A DNA stretch of 64,000 nt from Branchiostoma floridae. Its lineage: Eukaryota > Chordata > Leptocardii > Amphioxiformes > Branchiostomatidae. Numbering within the stretch: position 1 is the stretch's first letter; the number at the start of each line of letters is the position of its first letter. The stretch is from assembly GCF_000003815.2 (NCBI RefSeq), contig NC_049979.1, positions 11,130,471-11,194,470 on the forward strand, in the 5' to 3' direction. This document shows positions 12,951-40,010 of the stretch, piece by piece. Made by a program: the position numbers and the translations under genes. The notes under the pieces were generated by a model. It ran no database searches and was not told the DNA's origin. It saw nothing but the letters and a program-made list of their open reading frames with translations.

Positions 12951-15900
12951 TGTCAATACGCGACATTTTGTACAGTGGGCTTAACTCACTGTTTGCACAT
13001 TGGGCTTAACTTTGCTTCAAATGCGCCTGTTTTTGACAAGCACTCTTAAGTCTCAGTAAGTCTCAGTAAGTATCTGTAGCATATACAGGCCAGTATATCT
13101 GGGAACGGAGGACTCAGTACTGAGACATTGCGTGAAGAAACATGCCTAAGGCTACATCATGCCCTGAGACTCAGGTTAACGTAAGGTCAGCTGTGGCGTA
13201 CTACATACTACAGTACCAGTTATGGCGCAGTCACGTTCGTCGTAGAACGTCGTGTGATTTTGATGTCGTAGAATCTTCAAGGAGGCTGTGACAGAACCAA
13301 ACGCCGTGAAGAATATGGGACAGTCTTTTCCGTTACATGAGTTGAGGTTGCAGGACACATGCATGGCTGTCCAAAGAATGCCCTCTCAGTAGGAGATCGC
13401 GTGACGTACTACTGTGATCGGGGCTTGGTGCAGTGAATCCTTAACAAGGTGTTAAGACGCGCCCTTAAGCTAGCATGGAGAATTACTACAGGGTTTTAGA
13501 CTGCTCCAATACCGAGCTACAATGCATTCACAAGAAGAAACCTCAATACAAACTCACCCAAGTGTTGTCAAGCGATGTTTTGCCCTACCGATCCGGGTTA
13601 CTGTGTGGTCCTCAGCAACGTCTTGATTTGTTGTCGGCAACAAGGTTGTGCCAGGAACACCTGTGGAAAGTTTTGAGTCAGGGGAGAGACGGTTAAGAGA
13701 CAAATCACTGCCCGTGGAGACTAGGTGAATGTTACAAGGTTATCCTTCAGCGAAGTCGAATGCTATACCCCGTGCCTGACTGGGACTGGGGGGTACACAT
13801 TTGCATATGAATGCTCTTCTCACGTTTCACGCTCTGTCGAATTACAGGTGAGCCTCAGGGCGTCGTCCTGTTAAGGTTCGCTTTATTACCAGCCGGCGAG
13901 CGCTGTGCGACCTTTGAGCGACCAAAATTGCAGTTTTGTGACCATTGATTTCATAACTGGAATATGACGCGATGAAAAAGTATGAGTTTGTAGACAAAGA
14001 AGCACACAAAACGTACTTTATCTATGAAATTCGTTGGGCGCCGGCCAAATGTTTGGTCGTTCTGCTGTCCCTCTGTGGTCGCAGCCTGTAGTGACAAGCA
14101 AATGGGGTGTAACAGTTTAGAGGCAGAAATTACCGCGGCACTTATAGGCTACACTGTAGTTCTGTTGGGCGAGCAACTCAGCAAGTTCTTGAAAAAGATC
14201 GACTGTCATTATCGACTTCCCCAGTAACATGAGTTACATGACAGGAAACGTTCTTCTGGCGTCATGATGATAACTAGGAACAGTGCGCAGATCTTCCGAT
14301 GTGGTAGTAAGAAGTCTACCATGATCGAAGCCCGCAGGCATTTCCTTCGGATATGACATAGGCAAATAGGTTTGATAGTTAATAGGTAATTTATCGCAAC
14401 TATTCCTTACATTAGTAATATATGACCGTTAGTTCCTTCTAGCCTCCTTCGCTGCTGGTGGAGGGCCCTCGGTGCGATTGAAGTAAACACATACGCCAGG
14501 TTGTTATGTCGCGAAAGTATTTTCTGCACAAACACGACCTTCGTGGCATTAGAACCTGTAAATATATATGGTGAAAATCGTAGAATCAGCGCCTCCACCC
14601 CCCACATTAACAGCCAGTGGCTCATGAAGGGCTGCCAAAGAGGCTGTTGCCACAGCAAGTAAATTTTTAATATGTATGACATCCTCTGCAGACTGCAAAA
14701 ATAATGAGATAGGGCGACATTGGTTCATATCTTCGATAAAGAATCCGGATTTGAATTGTACATTTTATCACTTGGAAAACTTCGTATAGATCGGTTCATG
14801 TTTGTCCGTGACTCTACTGAGTTTCAAACCCCCTGTGACGTACGAATGCTGCTGTGGTGCTCTCAGCCCGACGTCGGGTCATGACAGACAGGCTTTTTGT
14901 CTTTTAGTCACCCGTTTCCTTGTTTCAGGGTTTGGCACCAGCTGTATATCCCTAGCTTCAGTAAATGTACGGGACTCGGATGCTAACTCAAACAAGGAAA
15001 CGGGTGAGTAGAAGACAACTTTGAAAGCCCGTCAGAGTGCATGCTTGTATAACGTTATATGTATATGCCAAACATCGTACCCATGACAACAGTTCCGACA
15101 GCACGTTTCGCAAGGTAGCAAACTTAGCTTTGCTCGGGGTGAGCGCACATGTATCGTTTATCGTGAAAGATCGAGCTTCCCGAATGGACAAAATCGATGC
15201 ATCATCAATTATGAGACGGCCAGACTACGTTTAAACGCAATTCAACTCATTAAGTCGCGTTTGTAAACATCCCAAGAAAGTGAGCATATAAATCAGTGTG
15301 GGAAAGAGGTAATAAATGGTTGTGGGTAAGTCATAAAAATGTAAGCTAGCTATTCATCCCGGCAGAGCTGCAAAATAGTTGAATTTGGTAAAACATGACT
15401 TATACATGTTTCTGGGGAGTCGGCAGAGCAGAAAGGCTTCAGAAAGGCTGTCTGCTTTAGTTTGACGTCGATATAACCTAACTTCAGTGTAACTCCGTCT
15501 CTTCAGACTGTGCCTTAACAAGGGGTTGGCGCAAAAGGTTACATAAACGTGAAGGCATCATCATCATCACATAAACGTGTATCCATGTGCCTTATAAAAT
15601 CGCAACACTGCCATTAAATACTTAAGTCAGTAGAATGAAAAGCTGCTCCTACTTGCCAACCCACCAACTGCGGACCCTCCTGCTAAAGTGAATCTGCTGC
15701 AACGCCTGTCTGTGACTTTGTCTTGGGCGATTTCCAAACTTGACCTTAAACATCCGGGCAACTCAAGCAGACTACTATGTATACCTATATTATGCTTGTG
15801 TTACTAGTATCGCTGTTATATAATCACATTGTAGATTCTCTTTCGTTTGCTCCGAAACCTTCGTTACAAGACGTTAGAAGCAGGAAATCAGACAAAGGCA

Positions 15901-16267
15901 ACTTATTCATCGGGCCTGACGTAGAGCACTAATCTGTGTCCAATTTTTTCTTCTAAACCTTCAAGGGTTAGTGAATTTTCTTCATTCGTGCTAAGTCTCT
16001 GTTTGTCTCGGGAAGCCCTTGGAGACTTAGCCGTTCGGGTCAAATGGGGACATACTCTGTGGGGTACAAAACAGTCACCGGTATTGACCGCAGTGACAAC
16101 ATCGCGTAATCTCCAAGCACATTTAGAAAGGCAAAATCGTCACGATTCTCCAGCTCCCCGCCTTCCGAGCACTAGACCTTTCATTCCCGATGGATAATGG
16201 TTAGTTCTGTTACTTCGTTTGACTTTGTGGAAGTCGTGCCGTCAAATGATACCTCCATCAAATCGTA
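12951..16267. other. Intergenic stretch; weak coding-like debris only
   Basis: No gene could be built. A frame at about 13395-13435 reads VGDRVTYYCDRGL, reminiscent of a sushi/CCP repeat, and 13600-13860 contains cysteine-rich frames with stops, so a decayed exon is possible but not shown. An inverted repeat CACCCGTTTCCTTGTTT / AAACAAGGAAACGGGTG spans 14909-15006. Confidence 0.4.
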
Positions 16268-16410
16268 ATGCTGGCCAAGAGTACTCTCCAAGCAGAGGTT
16301 GAGTCGCGGAGATATAGTAGTAGTCGGAAAATTTACCGGCGCGCTACTACTAATAGTTCTATAACGTTATCTCCGCGTCCCAACCTCTCCCTGAAGAGTA
16401 GGCCCAGAGA
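16268..16410. mobile_element. Short inverted-repeat (MITE-like) element
   Basis: The left arm GAGTACTCTCCAAGCAGAGG, then GCGGAGATA and TAGTAGTAG, is mirrored imperfectly by CTACTACTA, TATCTCCGCG, then CAACCTCTCCCTGAAGAGTA. The arm contains the CTCCAAGCAGA word found at the ends of other fold-back elements in this window. Confidence 0.6.
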
Positions 16411-17231
16411 GTTTAAACTGCCTTGGCCGACGTAGCAATTTTGGCACCGGAAAATCTGCTTGGAGAGGGCTGTGCCAAGGGAGGTAACGTTATCTTTTGA
16501 TAGCGCTGTGAAAGTACAGCGGAAGCAGTAGATCCCTTTGGTTAATACGTATACTGAACCAGGGATGCTAACGGAGCTTAGGAGATGGACTTCTTGGCAC
16601 GACTTCCTGTCAACTGGATGAAAGCCAAGGTAACTGTCACACGTGCACTGAGTCCAAATAATGCCTATTGTTTATTCCTGTTGTGTTTCGGCCTAGTGTA
16701 AGTTGCCAAGTTTGCCAAGCTCCAATTTCCTCAAGCAAGTGTAAAGAATTGTTACAGTTTAGTTGAAGGCAAGTATGATTTGTTTTATGCAAGGCAAGTA
16801 TGATTTATTGAAACTATAACAGCACAATACATCGTGGAGCAACAGGCAGCAATGTTGACGTTGTGCCACTCACATTGCAAAAAGATACAATATTTTTATC
16901 AATACGACCAAGGACGTTATGACACACAAATACCCAAATACCGCTTTCGCCCTGCAGTTCTTCTCATCTCCGCACAACGTCGTGGCGGCCTCCGTGGCAA
17001 GACCACTTTGGTTACCGACCACCGGTTAGCGAAGTTATCGATGACGTAGCTGGTGATCGCACCAGACCTAAATAAACACAACATGAGTTTCGAAATTAGT
17101 TCTGCCAAAATAAAGCTTACATTTAGTATAGATAATTGATAAATGTTATTCGATTTACAGAAAGTCTAATATTGTTTTGTACTGGCGACAAATTTAAGTA
17201 GATATCCATGGCATTTTTGTATGTTTTGCTG

Positions 17232-17665
17232 NNNNNNNNNNNNNNNNNNNNNNNNNNNNNNNNNNNNNNNNNNNNNNNNNNNNNNNNNNNNNNNNNNNNN
17301 NNNNNNNNNNNNNNNNNNNNNNNNNNNNNNNNNNNNNNNNNNNNNNNNNNNNNNNNNNNNNNNNNNNNNNNNNNNNNNNNNNNNNNNNNNNNNNNNNNNN
17401 NNNNNNNNNNNNNNNNNNNNNNNNNNNNNNNNNNNNNNNNNNNNNNNNNNNNNNNNNNNNNNNNNNNNNNNNNNNNNNNNNNNNNNNNNNNNNNNNNNNN
17501 NNNNNNNNNNNNNNNNNNNNNNNNNNNNNNNNNNNNNNNNNNNNNNNNNNNNNNNNNNNNNNNNNNNNNNNNNNNNNNNNNNNNNNNNNNNNNNNNNNNN
17601 NNNNNNNNNNNNNNNNNNNNNNNNNNNNNNNNNNNNNNNNNNNNNNNNNNNNNNNNNNNNNNNNN
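17232..17665. other. Assembly gap (434 N)
   Basis: Run of N. Open frames crossing it are artefacts. A non-coding first exon or promoter of the PCNX4 gene could be hidden here or in the flanks. Confidence 1.
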
Positions 17666-18412
17666 CTGTCAAGAATGTTCCGCCATCTTGGATTTTTTTA
17701 CGGCTACCATGGAGCAAATAAATACATATGACGCAAATGGCTTGATATGGTTAATATAATTCAGCTGTACGTCAAATAAACGGAGAGAGTATATAACCAG
17801 AGTATCATCAGATGTTACAGGTGAAGCACCTCCAAGGTATGAAGCTCTATTTTATTTCTACTTTCTAGAATCGTTTTGTACGCGGCCGCAAGGATAGGCA
17901 GGTAAATCTGATCTGGTACAGTACGGGGCCGCAAGTTTATTATAATATCAAGAAACTGATGAACTATATATGGTTCCGATAGCACCATGTCAAACCAGTC
18001 ATACGTATAATCATAGAATGTGCTCCGAAGCTGAAAATACAGTTCTGTTCATGAATGACGTGATACTTCTAAAGCGAAGATCACTACTCTACTCTATTTT
18101 ATTTTAAAGCAGATGCGAAAGAATTCAGGTGGCACTTTCACCTGTTGGCCTGAAACAAATCTCGGGGAAACAGGTTCCCTATCAGCCTCGTCCAGGTGTG
18201 AAGTTTTAGTTTAGTTTTAGATCGTGTTGATGATCCTAAGTATGCCGATCTAATTAATTCTAATGTCTCAGCAGCTTATCTGAATTTGGGTCATCCAAAA
18301 ATGAGGTGCTCCAGTCAGTCTAGTGCACTGAATTTGTATCTATGTAAATATTGTCTTAGTATTTGTTTGCATATGTAGTAATTATTCTCTCTCTTCTCTC
18401 TTATAATTTCAG

Positions 18413-32150
<13,738 letters not shown>

Positions 32151-33317
32151 GGGGAAAACACACATCTCCACCCAGGTCTAGTTAAAACTTAAAACTACCC
32201 CACTTATTGTTCAGGAGCCCATGCCATTAAGTTTTGTTGCTCATTCTGACACACTGTCATTTTAAGCTTACAAAAATACTTTTCATGAATTTCATTGTCA
32301 ATTTTTTGATGATGAGGTGAAACTTTTGTCTGTCCCAAAAAGGAATTTTTCATTACAAGGCAGAGGGACAGTCCTAGAGACCACAGCCCTGCCTCAACAA
32401 ATCCGGTAATAATTATTGTGATTTTAAACTTTTGGTTCCCAGACAGGGCTGCTTTCTTGACTTACAGAAATACATATTGATGAATGTCTTCTCTGGTGTG
32501 TGGTCAGTGCTGAATCAATCATATGTCTTAGATACCTCACTATTTAGTTGTACATGTGTATCAAGCAAAATGTGTTGTAATATGAAGTTGTCCATATTTA
32601 ACTATATTGTTCAGAATATTTCCAAATGGGATGACTTGAACAAAACACAAAACATTGTGCACATGGGTTGGAGTTGTCGGTCGGCAACGTCTGTGGTAGC
32701 TATGAATTTTGGCAAATCAACCTCTGGAAAGTCATTTTCATCTTAGGTGTAACCATAGTTGCAAACTATGGAGGTAGAATAGGGTGTTGGTTCCAGGGTA
32801 CACCCAAGTCCCAGCCAGCACCAACCTTGTTGTCTTGAATCGTGTGTTTATATGATTTATAGATTAATGAAAATGATCTTTTGTGAAGATGCAAACTGCT
32901 GAATCACATTAGGCTTGGATACCTCACTGCTTACATGCAAATGTATGTTGGACCAAATGTGAAATATGTGATTGATAATAATTTTGTACGAAAACATGAT
33001 TTAACATTTACATGATGTATCTATATTGTCCAGGATATTTTCAGTCATAAACTTGGGTGGCCTCTTTATACAACACACCAATGCACCATATATCAGACCG
33101 AGTGTGATGTTTATGATATATATTTTGTAATGTAAGTTGGAACTGTATTGGTATATGTAATTAACTACCTATTTTTAACTTCTTAAACCAAAGATTTATC
33201 TGGTTAGTCAAAGACACAGGTCAAAAACTGGTGGAGGAAATGTGTTCTGTACAGATATGTGAATATATTTGTGAGATATTTTTGTATCTGAAACTTAGAA
33301 TGTTGTTTGTTTCATGT
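32151..33317 (+). other. PCNX4 3'UTR and downstream DNA
   Basis: No separate gene was seen. The end of the PCNX4 transcript is uncertain; AATAAA signals on the plus strand occur at 33408-33413 (inside a transposon) and 34339-34344. Confidence 0.4.
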
Positions 33318-34170
33318 AAGGCCACGTTGATTTGATTATATGGATGACATCCGCGCTCGCACCAATTTTCGGCCATTTCCAAAAAAAAAAAAAGTTTTCA
33401 ACCACACAATAAATTTTGCAAAGCAGCTGTAAAATGAGCACAAATATTCTGTACATTTAAAAAAAAGTATCAGAAAACAGATAACTAATGCCATAGAATG
33501 CCAAAATGAATCTAAAGTCAGAAATAAGATGTGAAAGGACAGAAAGAAAAATCTATTGTTGGTTGGGGGAGGTACCAGTACAGAAAATTCAGGCCCAGTG
33601 GATCATTTCCAGGTCCGGACATGAACCTGGACCTGATTGTCTGTGGAAACTTGAGAACTGGCAATACTCAAAACAATGGTAATTGGTCAATTTTGCTACA
33701 AAGGAATCTGTTTGGTGGATTATTGGACTCCCACTGCATTTTAAAATCCCATCTCCATGTAATAAAGGCTAACTGTCTCTGTACCTTTGACTGTAGAAAC
33801 TTGGGGCAATTGACTATAAACTCTACTTGACTTCGCTCTTGTTGTCTTCTTGGCCCCCCGGTTAGACCCCAAATGGCTGGCGACATAGTGTGTCCATTTT
33901 GTAATTGGCGAAACCTGTTCCTCTGTTGTTTTTTTCAGGTCTGTTTTTTCGGATTGGTCCAAGAAGAAAAAAATGTTTTGCACCCGTATGATGTACTGGT
34001 CCCTACACCTAACTGTTGGTATACCATACTATGTGTGTTTAGTCCTATGTCCAACCTTACTGAAGGCAACTTTTTTTTTTGGCCAAACTTTTTTTTTATT
34101 CGCTCGCTCGCATCAGTTTTGGAGTTCCCGGAGGATGTCATCCATATAATCAAATCAACATGGCCTAATG
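33318..34170. mobile_element. Inverted-repeat element, long copy
   Basis: The ends are GGCCACGTTGATTTGATTAT on the left and the inverse of GGCCATGTTGATTTGATTAT on the right; both continue ATGGATGACATCC, giving arms of about 33 bases with one or two mismatches. The interior has A/T homopolymer runs and no transposase frame. A short copy lies at 35730-35920. Confidence 0.75.
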
Positions 34171-35241
34171 TAACAAAACTGTAAAAAGGGTTGATATTAA
34201 TCAGTAGTTATTGTGGAATTTATAGATTTAGATGTTTTATGCTGTTGCAATGTATAATTTGGTGGGACTCAAAGTTATGTCTTCATTATAATATTATGAA
34301 GAGGTGAATGTTGATAGAATTGTTACTTTGACATTACAAAATAAAAGAAATTAAACAGTCACTTTTAATTTGTGCACAGATTACAATAGATTGACATTAT
34401 GATGTGTATTGCACATGGGACCAAATGGAGCTTTTGAACCACAGCAAAGTACAATCTTCTCAAGACTGTCAAGTTGGTAATTTTTCAAAGACATATTTAT
34501 CTACATGTTTCCAAAGTTTTTTATGAAGTGAGTGTTACTACTAGTACATTCCACCTCAGTAATGTTAAAATTGATTGTAAATAATGGTGAAATACAATGC
34601 AAAGTGAAGCTGACTCATGGGTTCTTTTTTGTACTTCATGTAAGAGGCAGTGGTTAGTATTTAAACGACATTGCACAAGTGTCAAGTTGAACTGTTTTGT
34701 TGAACCTTCTCCCTGAGATAGCTGTATAATTATATTCTTTCAGCACCGAGTTTTCTGTGCACATCTGTACTTTTACAGTATAATGAAATTTGAAACAGAA
34801 TAGTGATGCTTACAACATTTAACAGGCATTAGATTAATATGTATATTTTTTATGATGCTTGCTCTGAGCCAACTTCTTCACTTTTACTTACAAACATTGA
34901 AATTAGTCTCATCTACAGGACATTCCGTTTCATCTCATCCCTTAGTCTAACCGTTGGGGCACCACAGAGGACATGTCAACCAGTTTTCTCCACCCTTCTC
35001 GGTTGTCTGTATTTCTTTAGGTGTTTCACTTTGTGTGTGTATCATGTCTGTCAATTCTCTGATATTATCTTCCCTGTTGTCTTCCCCTCTTTCTTGCCTA
35101 CTGGATAGTTCCCTGGATGATAGTTTTGGCTAGTTGCGATGACTGACACATAGCTGTATAACTTCATGAATTGGTATCTTCCCACTGGCTTTTTTTGCAG
35201 CAGACAGTAGGACTGGTTGCAACTCAAGGACCAAGTGGTGT
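34171..35241. other. DNA between the convergent PCNX4 and DHRS7 genes
   Basis: AT-rich. 34860-35110 contains a frame in which GTTGGGGCACCACAGAGGAC resembles retrotransposon reverse-transcriptase debris on the minus strand, but stops interrupt it and I cannot assign it. It must hold the 3'UTR of DHRS7, and perhaps that of PCNX4. Confidence 0.35.
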
Positions 35242-38200
35242 TTACTGCTTTTTCTTGCCCTCCATGATGGCCTTCATTCGTCGCTTGGCAAAATTTGTTG
35301 ACATCCTGTTAAACAGATAAAAGGTATGTCTGACTCAGCATGTTTCAAAATCAACATAGATCTAAGGAATGTCTCAGAACTTTATATCTAATGTACCAAA
35401 ATAACTGCCCAAAAGTTCAATAGATGTCTAACTTGAACCCAAACTCCACCCCTGTAACTCCATCATAAAATAAAAACATGGATGATTACCTCCTTGCCAG
35501 GGCAGGTACTGGCAGATAACTGCTGATGTAAGCGTAGGTCAGGTAAGGGTGCCTCGCTACCCAGATCTCATCTAGCCTGTTAGCCATGCCGACTGCGAGA
35601 AGTCTCGCACAGCGGGCTGTGGGCATGTCATTATCACGCATGGGGTCCATGGTAGGGTCCAATGTGCCAGTCTGTAGGAAATGTACATTGAAGCAAATGA
35701 GCCCGTAGATGTACATTTGAATGTCAATAAAGCAATGTTGATTTGATGATATGGATGGCATCCATGCAGATGTGTTTAATAGTCATTTGTTCAACCTCCC
35801 TGACCACTTGGATGAAGGCAACTTTATCAAAATAAAAATCTTATTGGACATTCGATCAGTTTTGGGGTTCCCATAGGATGTCATCCATATAATCAAATAA
35901 TCAAATCAACATGGCCTAATATGAGGATTTCAGTAACAAGAATATTTTACAACTTTGCTGCCAAAATGCTACATTATTAATTTAAGCACCTTGAAGAACC
36001 ATTCAGAGAAACTCGCCTAACCTTGTCTGGTTCTCCCGCCATCGAATTCTTCCCAACATTTGATACAACTGGCCCAGGACAGGCCAGGAGTATGTTGATA
36101 TCATACGAGCTCGCAACAAGCTCAGCTCGCAATGCTCCAAACAATCCCTAAAGCAAAAGAAGTGACAAACACACATTGGTTCAAATGTCAGCAGTCATTT
36201 TTGAGCAGTCACAATTGAGGAAAAGGGAAACACTTCTTGCTCAACAAGATTCGTACTGTTTAGATCAAAGTAGTCAAACTCAGGAGGAAATACAAAGAAA
36301 TAGCCAAAGAAAGAAGTGTTACACCCTTATGATATTCCTACACCCACTAACTCACGGCAGAAGGGTATCTGAATGGCAGGTGGTCCTTATGGCTTAGTTA
36401 TGCATAGATTGCCACCAGTATAGTTTTGTTAAATCTTCAGCACAGTACTTACATGAATGGCAAACTTGCTCCCACTGTAGGCAGACCCCACAGGAGTGGG
36501 GATAAAGCCTGACAGGCTGCTGGTGACCATGATCTGCCCCTTCCCCCGCTCCATCATGTGCGGAAGTACAGCCTTCGTCAGGGACACCTGGCCCAGGACG
36601 TTCAGCTCCAAGATGTGCCTGTCCCCAGCCAGGCTCGTCTGCCAGAACACAGACCGCTGACTGCGGCCACTGTTGTTCACCAGGACGTCAATCTTGGTGA
36701 AGAAAAGGAAAAAAACGTTAAACTCTTAAGGTGATACAGGCTGATCATATTCATTTTTTTTCATCGGTTTGGCTGTTGCTGCTGCTGAGCACACATGGCC
36801 AGGGCTGACCAACTAGTCTGTGATAATTTTTTGCAAAGGTCTAGCTCTGCTGACAGAGACAAAGACAGACCAAATGGAATTTGACATGGTCTAAATTAGC
36901 AACAATAGTCTAAATTAGCACATAAAAGCTATATTATAAATGATCTTGAATAGAGTCTATTGAGGGTATGGCTGATTGTAATTTTTAATATCCAACCAGC
37001 ATACTAGCTTGTATACTAGAAAAACTATCAATAGATCACTTCAATAAGAGATAGTGAATTTCATGTGCATAGGATTCCTTTCACCATTTGGCATACAAAA
37101 ATGTGACCATACCCTGCCAAAGTGAGCGAGAACCTTCTCCACACACCCAGCGTGGGTGTCAAAGGCAACAGAGTCTAGTGGTAAAACCAGGACGTCATCG
37201 CCAGAAACTTTCCCTGTCCCTGAAAAAAACACAGCACAGTCCTATTTTTACACAAAAAGATGTTCTATGAAGGAGGTAAGTTTTTATTATCCAATTGTCT
37301 TGTCAATGGTAACTGAGTTATTCTATTCCTCAGGCCTGGTATCACCCACCAATTTTGCTGCTAAAGGTACCACAATGGCCAATTTCAAAAATTGATGCTA
37401 CAGTCATATACAGACATAAAGCTGTGACATTTATAGAAGACATATATGATGCTAGCTGGAATAATACAGTTCAAACTTTTTCAAATGTGTATTTTAGCAT
37501 TGCAAACAACTTTAAATTTATCTCAAGTAGGAATGCAATACAGTATTACTGTACTTAAGTTCAAGACATTTACCAAGGCAAGATTCCTTGACTCTCCTTA
37601 GCTCGTCCTCCCTCCTGGCTGACAGCACCAGTTTAACCCCTGTCCTGCTAAGCTCCACAGCCAGGGCCTCTCCTATCCCGCTGGACGCTCCTGTGATCCA
37701 CACCACCTTACCTGCCAGCTCCCCTGCCACAAACATTATAGGAGGCAGATGTGCTGGTTACGTACTTGTAGTTGTAAGTATACAATCATGTAGATCTAGA
37801 ACTTCCAGTTCTTTGATGTCACACTTTTCTCTGCTGACATGCTCTTCGTGATAAAAGTACATGTATCAGGTGATTAATGTATTGAGCTCTATAAGCCTTT
37901 GGGCAATATGCTTGCAAATAAAGCTACAATGTACATGTATTACGAATTATATGTGTAACATTATATGCCACTCATTGACATTGCCTCACACTGAATGACA
38001 AATGTATAATGATGAAGAGATTTACATTACCAATACCAACCATTGAGAATGAACATGCAATGCAAAGGATGAACCCATTGCTCTCTTCCCCATGCATAAT
38101 GGTCTATGAAGAATCATAGCCAATTGCTAGATGAATGATCAGACTTATACTTGTAGACCATTGCCATACCTGGAGACTTTCCGAACCTCTCGTACCACAT

Positions 38201-38287
38201 GAGTGAGAGATCCCCATCAGACAGCAGCAGCCTCACCATCTGTACCAACAGGACCAGCACAACTCCAGACACTAGCAACTCCAGCAT
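35242..38287 (-). CDS. DHRS7: Dehydrogenase/reductase SDR family member 7, seven exons
   Basis: NAD(P)(H)-dependent short-chain dehydrogenase/reductase; the vertebrate DHRS7 acts on steroid and retinoid carbonyls at the ER membrane. Coding exons in gene order: 38170-38287, 37574-37723, 37113-37219, 36453-36692, 36022-36147, 35490-35671, 35242-35305. All phases agree. The total is 987 bases, 328 aa, close to the human protein. An N-terminal hydrophobic anchor ([20 protein letters not shown]) precedes the Rossmann fold. It shows TGASSGIG (cofactor loop), VLVNNSG (NNAG-type motif), the S...YSGSK catalytic serine/tyrosine/lysine, and CPGPV. The C-terminus KKKQ fits a KKxx ER-retrieval signal. An upstream ATG at 38312-38314 is probably intronic, since TTTGTTCCAG precedes the chosen start context CCGCCATGC. 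It is convergent with PCNX4. Confidence 0.96.
35730..35920. mobile_element. Inverted-repeat element, short copy, in a DHRS7 intron
   Basis: AATGTTGATTTGATGATATG on the left and the inverse of GGCCATGTTGATTTGATTAT on the right, with ATGTCATCCATAT before the right end. Same family as 33318-34170 but only about 190 bases long. It lies in the intron between the 36022-36147 and 35490-35671 exons. Confidence 0.7.
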
Positions 38288-38314
38288 GGCGGAGATCTGG
38301 AACAAACAGGACAT

Positions 38315-40010
38315 AATGCGAGGTTAAAGCTTTCGTCAAGTTAGGGACCACTCTCTTTTCATACGGGAGCGCCACCTAGTGGTGGGAAGTAGCTCCAGTC
38401 AGTATTACAGTGAGGAAGGTAGCACCAGAACCACCAAAATGTTGCCAAGTTGTGCAAGAAACAACATATACTATCCATTTATGAATCTGAAGGCATGCAA
38501 GGGCAACTGGTAGAGAGGGCCTAGTGATCTGAGTCAAATCCGATGTACTTCATGGACACTTTAACAAACCAAACCATCCCCAAAGACACTATATATCTGT
38601 GATCACCTTTTAATACCCAAAGCTCAATGTACATAAATCAACTCAGGTTGGACAAAAAATTACTGCAGTCTTGCAATCCTTCTTGTGCTTATAGCATTCA
38701 ATGGTTCCTATTAAGGTTAAGCCTCTTAAGGGCACAATGCCCATTACCTCCTGCGAGCCTAACATAGTGCATCATACAATGTTAGAGATAAGATTTAATT
38801 CATATTCATGTTTTAAAAGATCAGACGTGTTTAACCTCCCAGACAGCTCAAAACGCGCTCCAAATTTACCTGCTCGAAGACCTGCACTGCACGTTGTTGT
38901 AATGGACCGAAGGCCAGAGGGCAAAGTGCCAAACTTCCTGCAGCCATACCACCATCCTCGCACTGCAGGTGGATTTTTTTAGCTGGGTTATTGTTCCGCG
39001 AGCAACAAACAATAAAAACGCCCCTACAAGAAGAACATGTAAACCTTTAATTGCTATGGAGCGGTAGTTAAAACTTAACATGTATTTGGAGTTATACTTT
39101 TAAGTGATCCGCGAACATTGCATACTGATATGCCTCCCCTATGATTACATTGGTACAACCAAAAAATTGTAAGTACAAAATACCAAGGCTGATCAATCAT
39201 TGACCATATATTACCTTGTAATCAGATTGAACAGGTAAGTGAACTAGGTTCTACTAAATGACTGCAGCTAGAAGTTGTCTGACAATTTTGTAACAGGTGG
39301 TTGGTAGGTCAGTCCGTGCACTACTACACGTCTGCAATACGCCGAGTCGCCGGTAGGACTGCTGTTGTATTGGGACATGCGATAATCCACTTATCTTCAA
39401 GCAGATGTCCCACCAGTTCGAGTAGGAAACAGTAACGTTGTCGGAATTTACTGCTTCAAAGTTAAGGAACCACCCCATATACCTGCATATTAGTGCCAGG
39501 TCCCGTGCATATGTATAGTTACACGAGGGCAAAGACTTTATGTGATTGATCAAATCTGCATCTGCGCCACAAAAGAACCAACAGATATAACGTTAACGTT
39601 GACTTTACCGGTCCTGATGCTGACTGTTTTAACCAATGTTTCATAATCGATGCATGTACCAACGACGTCGCCAAGGGAAACTACATCGTCGCCGTGATAG
39701 GACAACCCAACATGCACATTCAGTCAGGGGATTCTTTTCGGATAAAACATAACGTTACATGTCATACTTGTAGACTTTGATACTCAACGGAGGAGTGACC
39801 ACAATCATGTGGCTGTACGTGTTCTAGAACTGCATACTAAAATGCTATACATCGTAACTGTTTTTTCGAACAAGAGACAAAGATACACAGTGACGTATAT
39901 TCTCGAACGCAGTGTTCGGAGACAAACCGACAGTGTCTGCGTCTGGCAACTGTAAACACAAGTTTCACTCAGTTTTGACTAGGAGGATCGTGACAATTCG
40001 GTTTTGGAAG
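38315..40010. other. Shared upstream region of DHRS7 and the DLGAP-like gene
   Basis: The two genes are divergent, about 1.7 kb apart between start codons. The stretch must carry both promoters and probably a 5'UTR exon of DHRS7. No TATA box or unambiguous CpG island was identified. A CTTCAAGCAGATGT word (related to the MITE end at 29101) lies near 39397. Confidence 0.45.

Noticed and set aside
13395-13860. Sushi/CCP-like exon relics
   Set aside because: Only short cysteine-containing pieces are seen, with stops and no paired splice sites; not enough to call a pseudogene.
17166-17759. Open frames across the first N gap
   Set aside because: They consist almost entirely of unknown bases.
34860-35110. 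Retrotransposon reverse-transcriptase fragment
   Set aside because: Only a vague resemblance in one frame with stops; no diagnostic YxDD or endonuclease motif.
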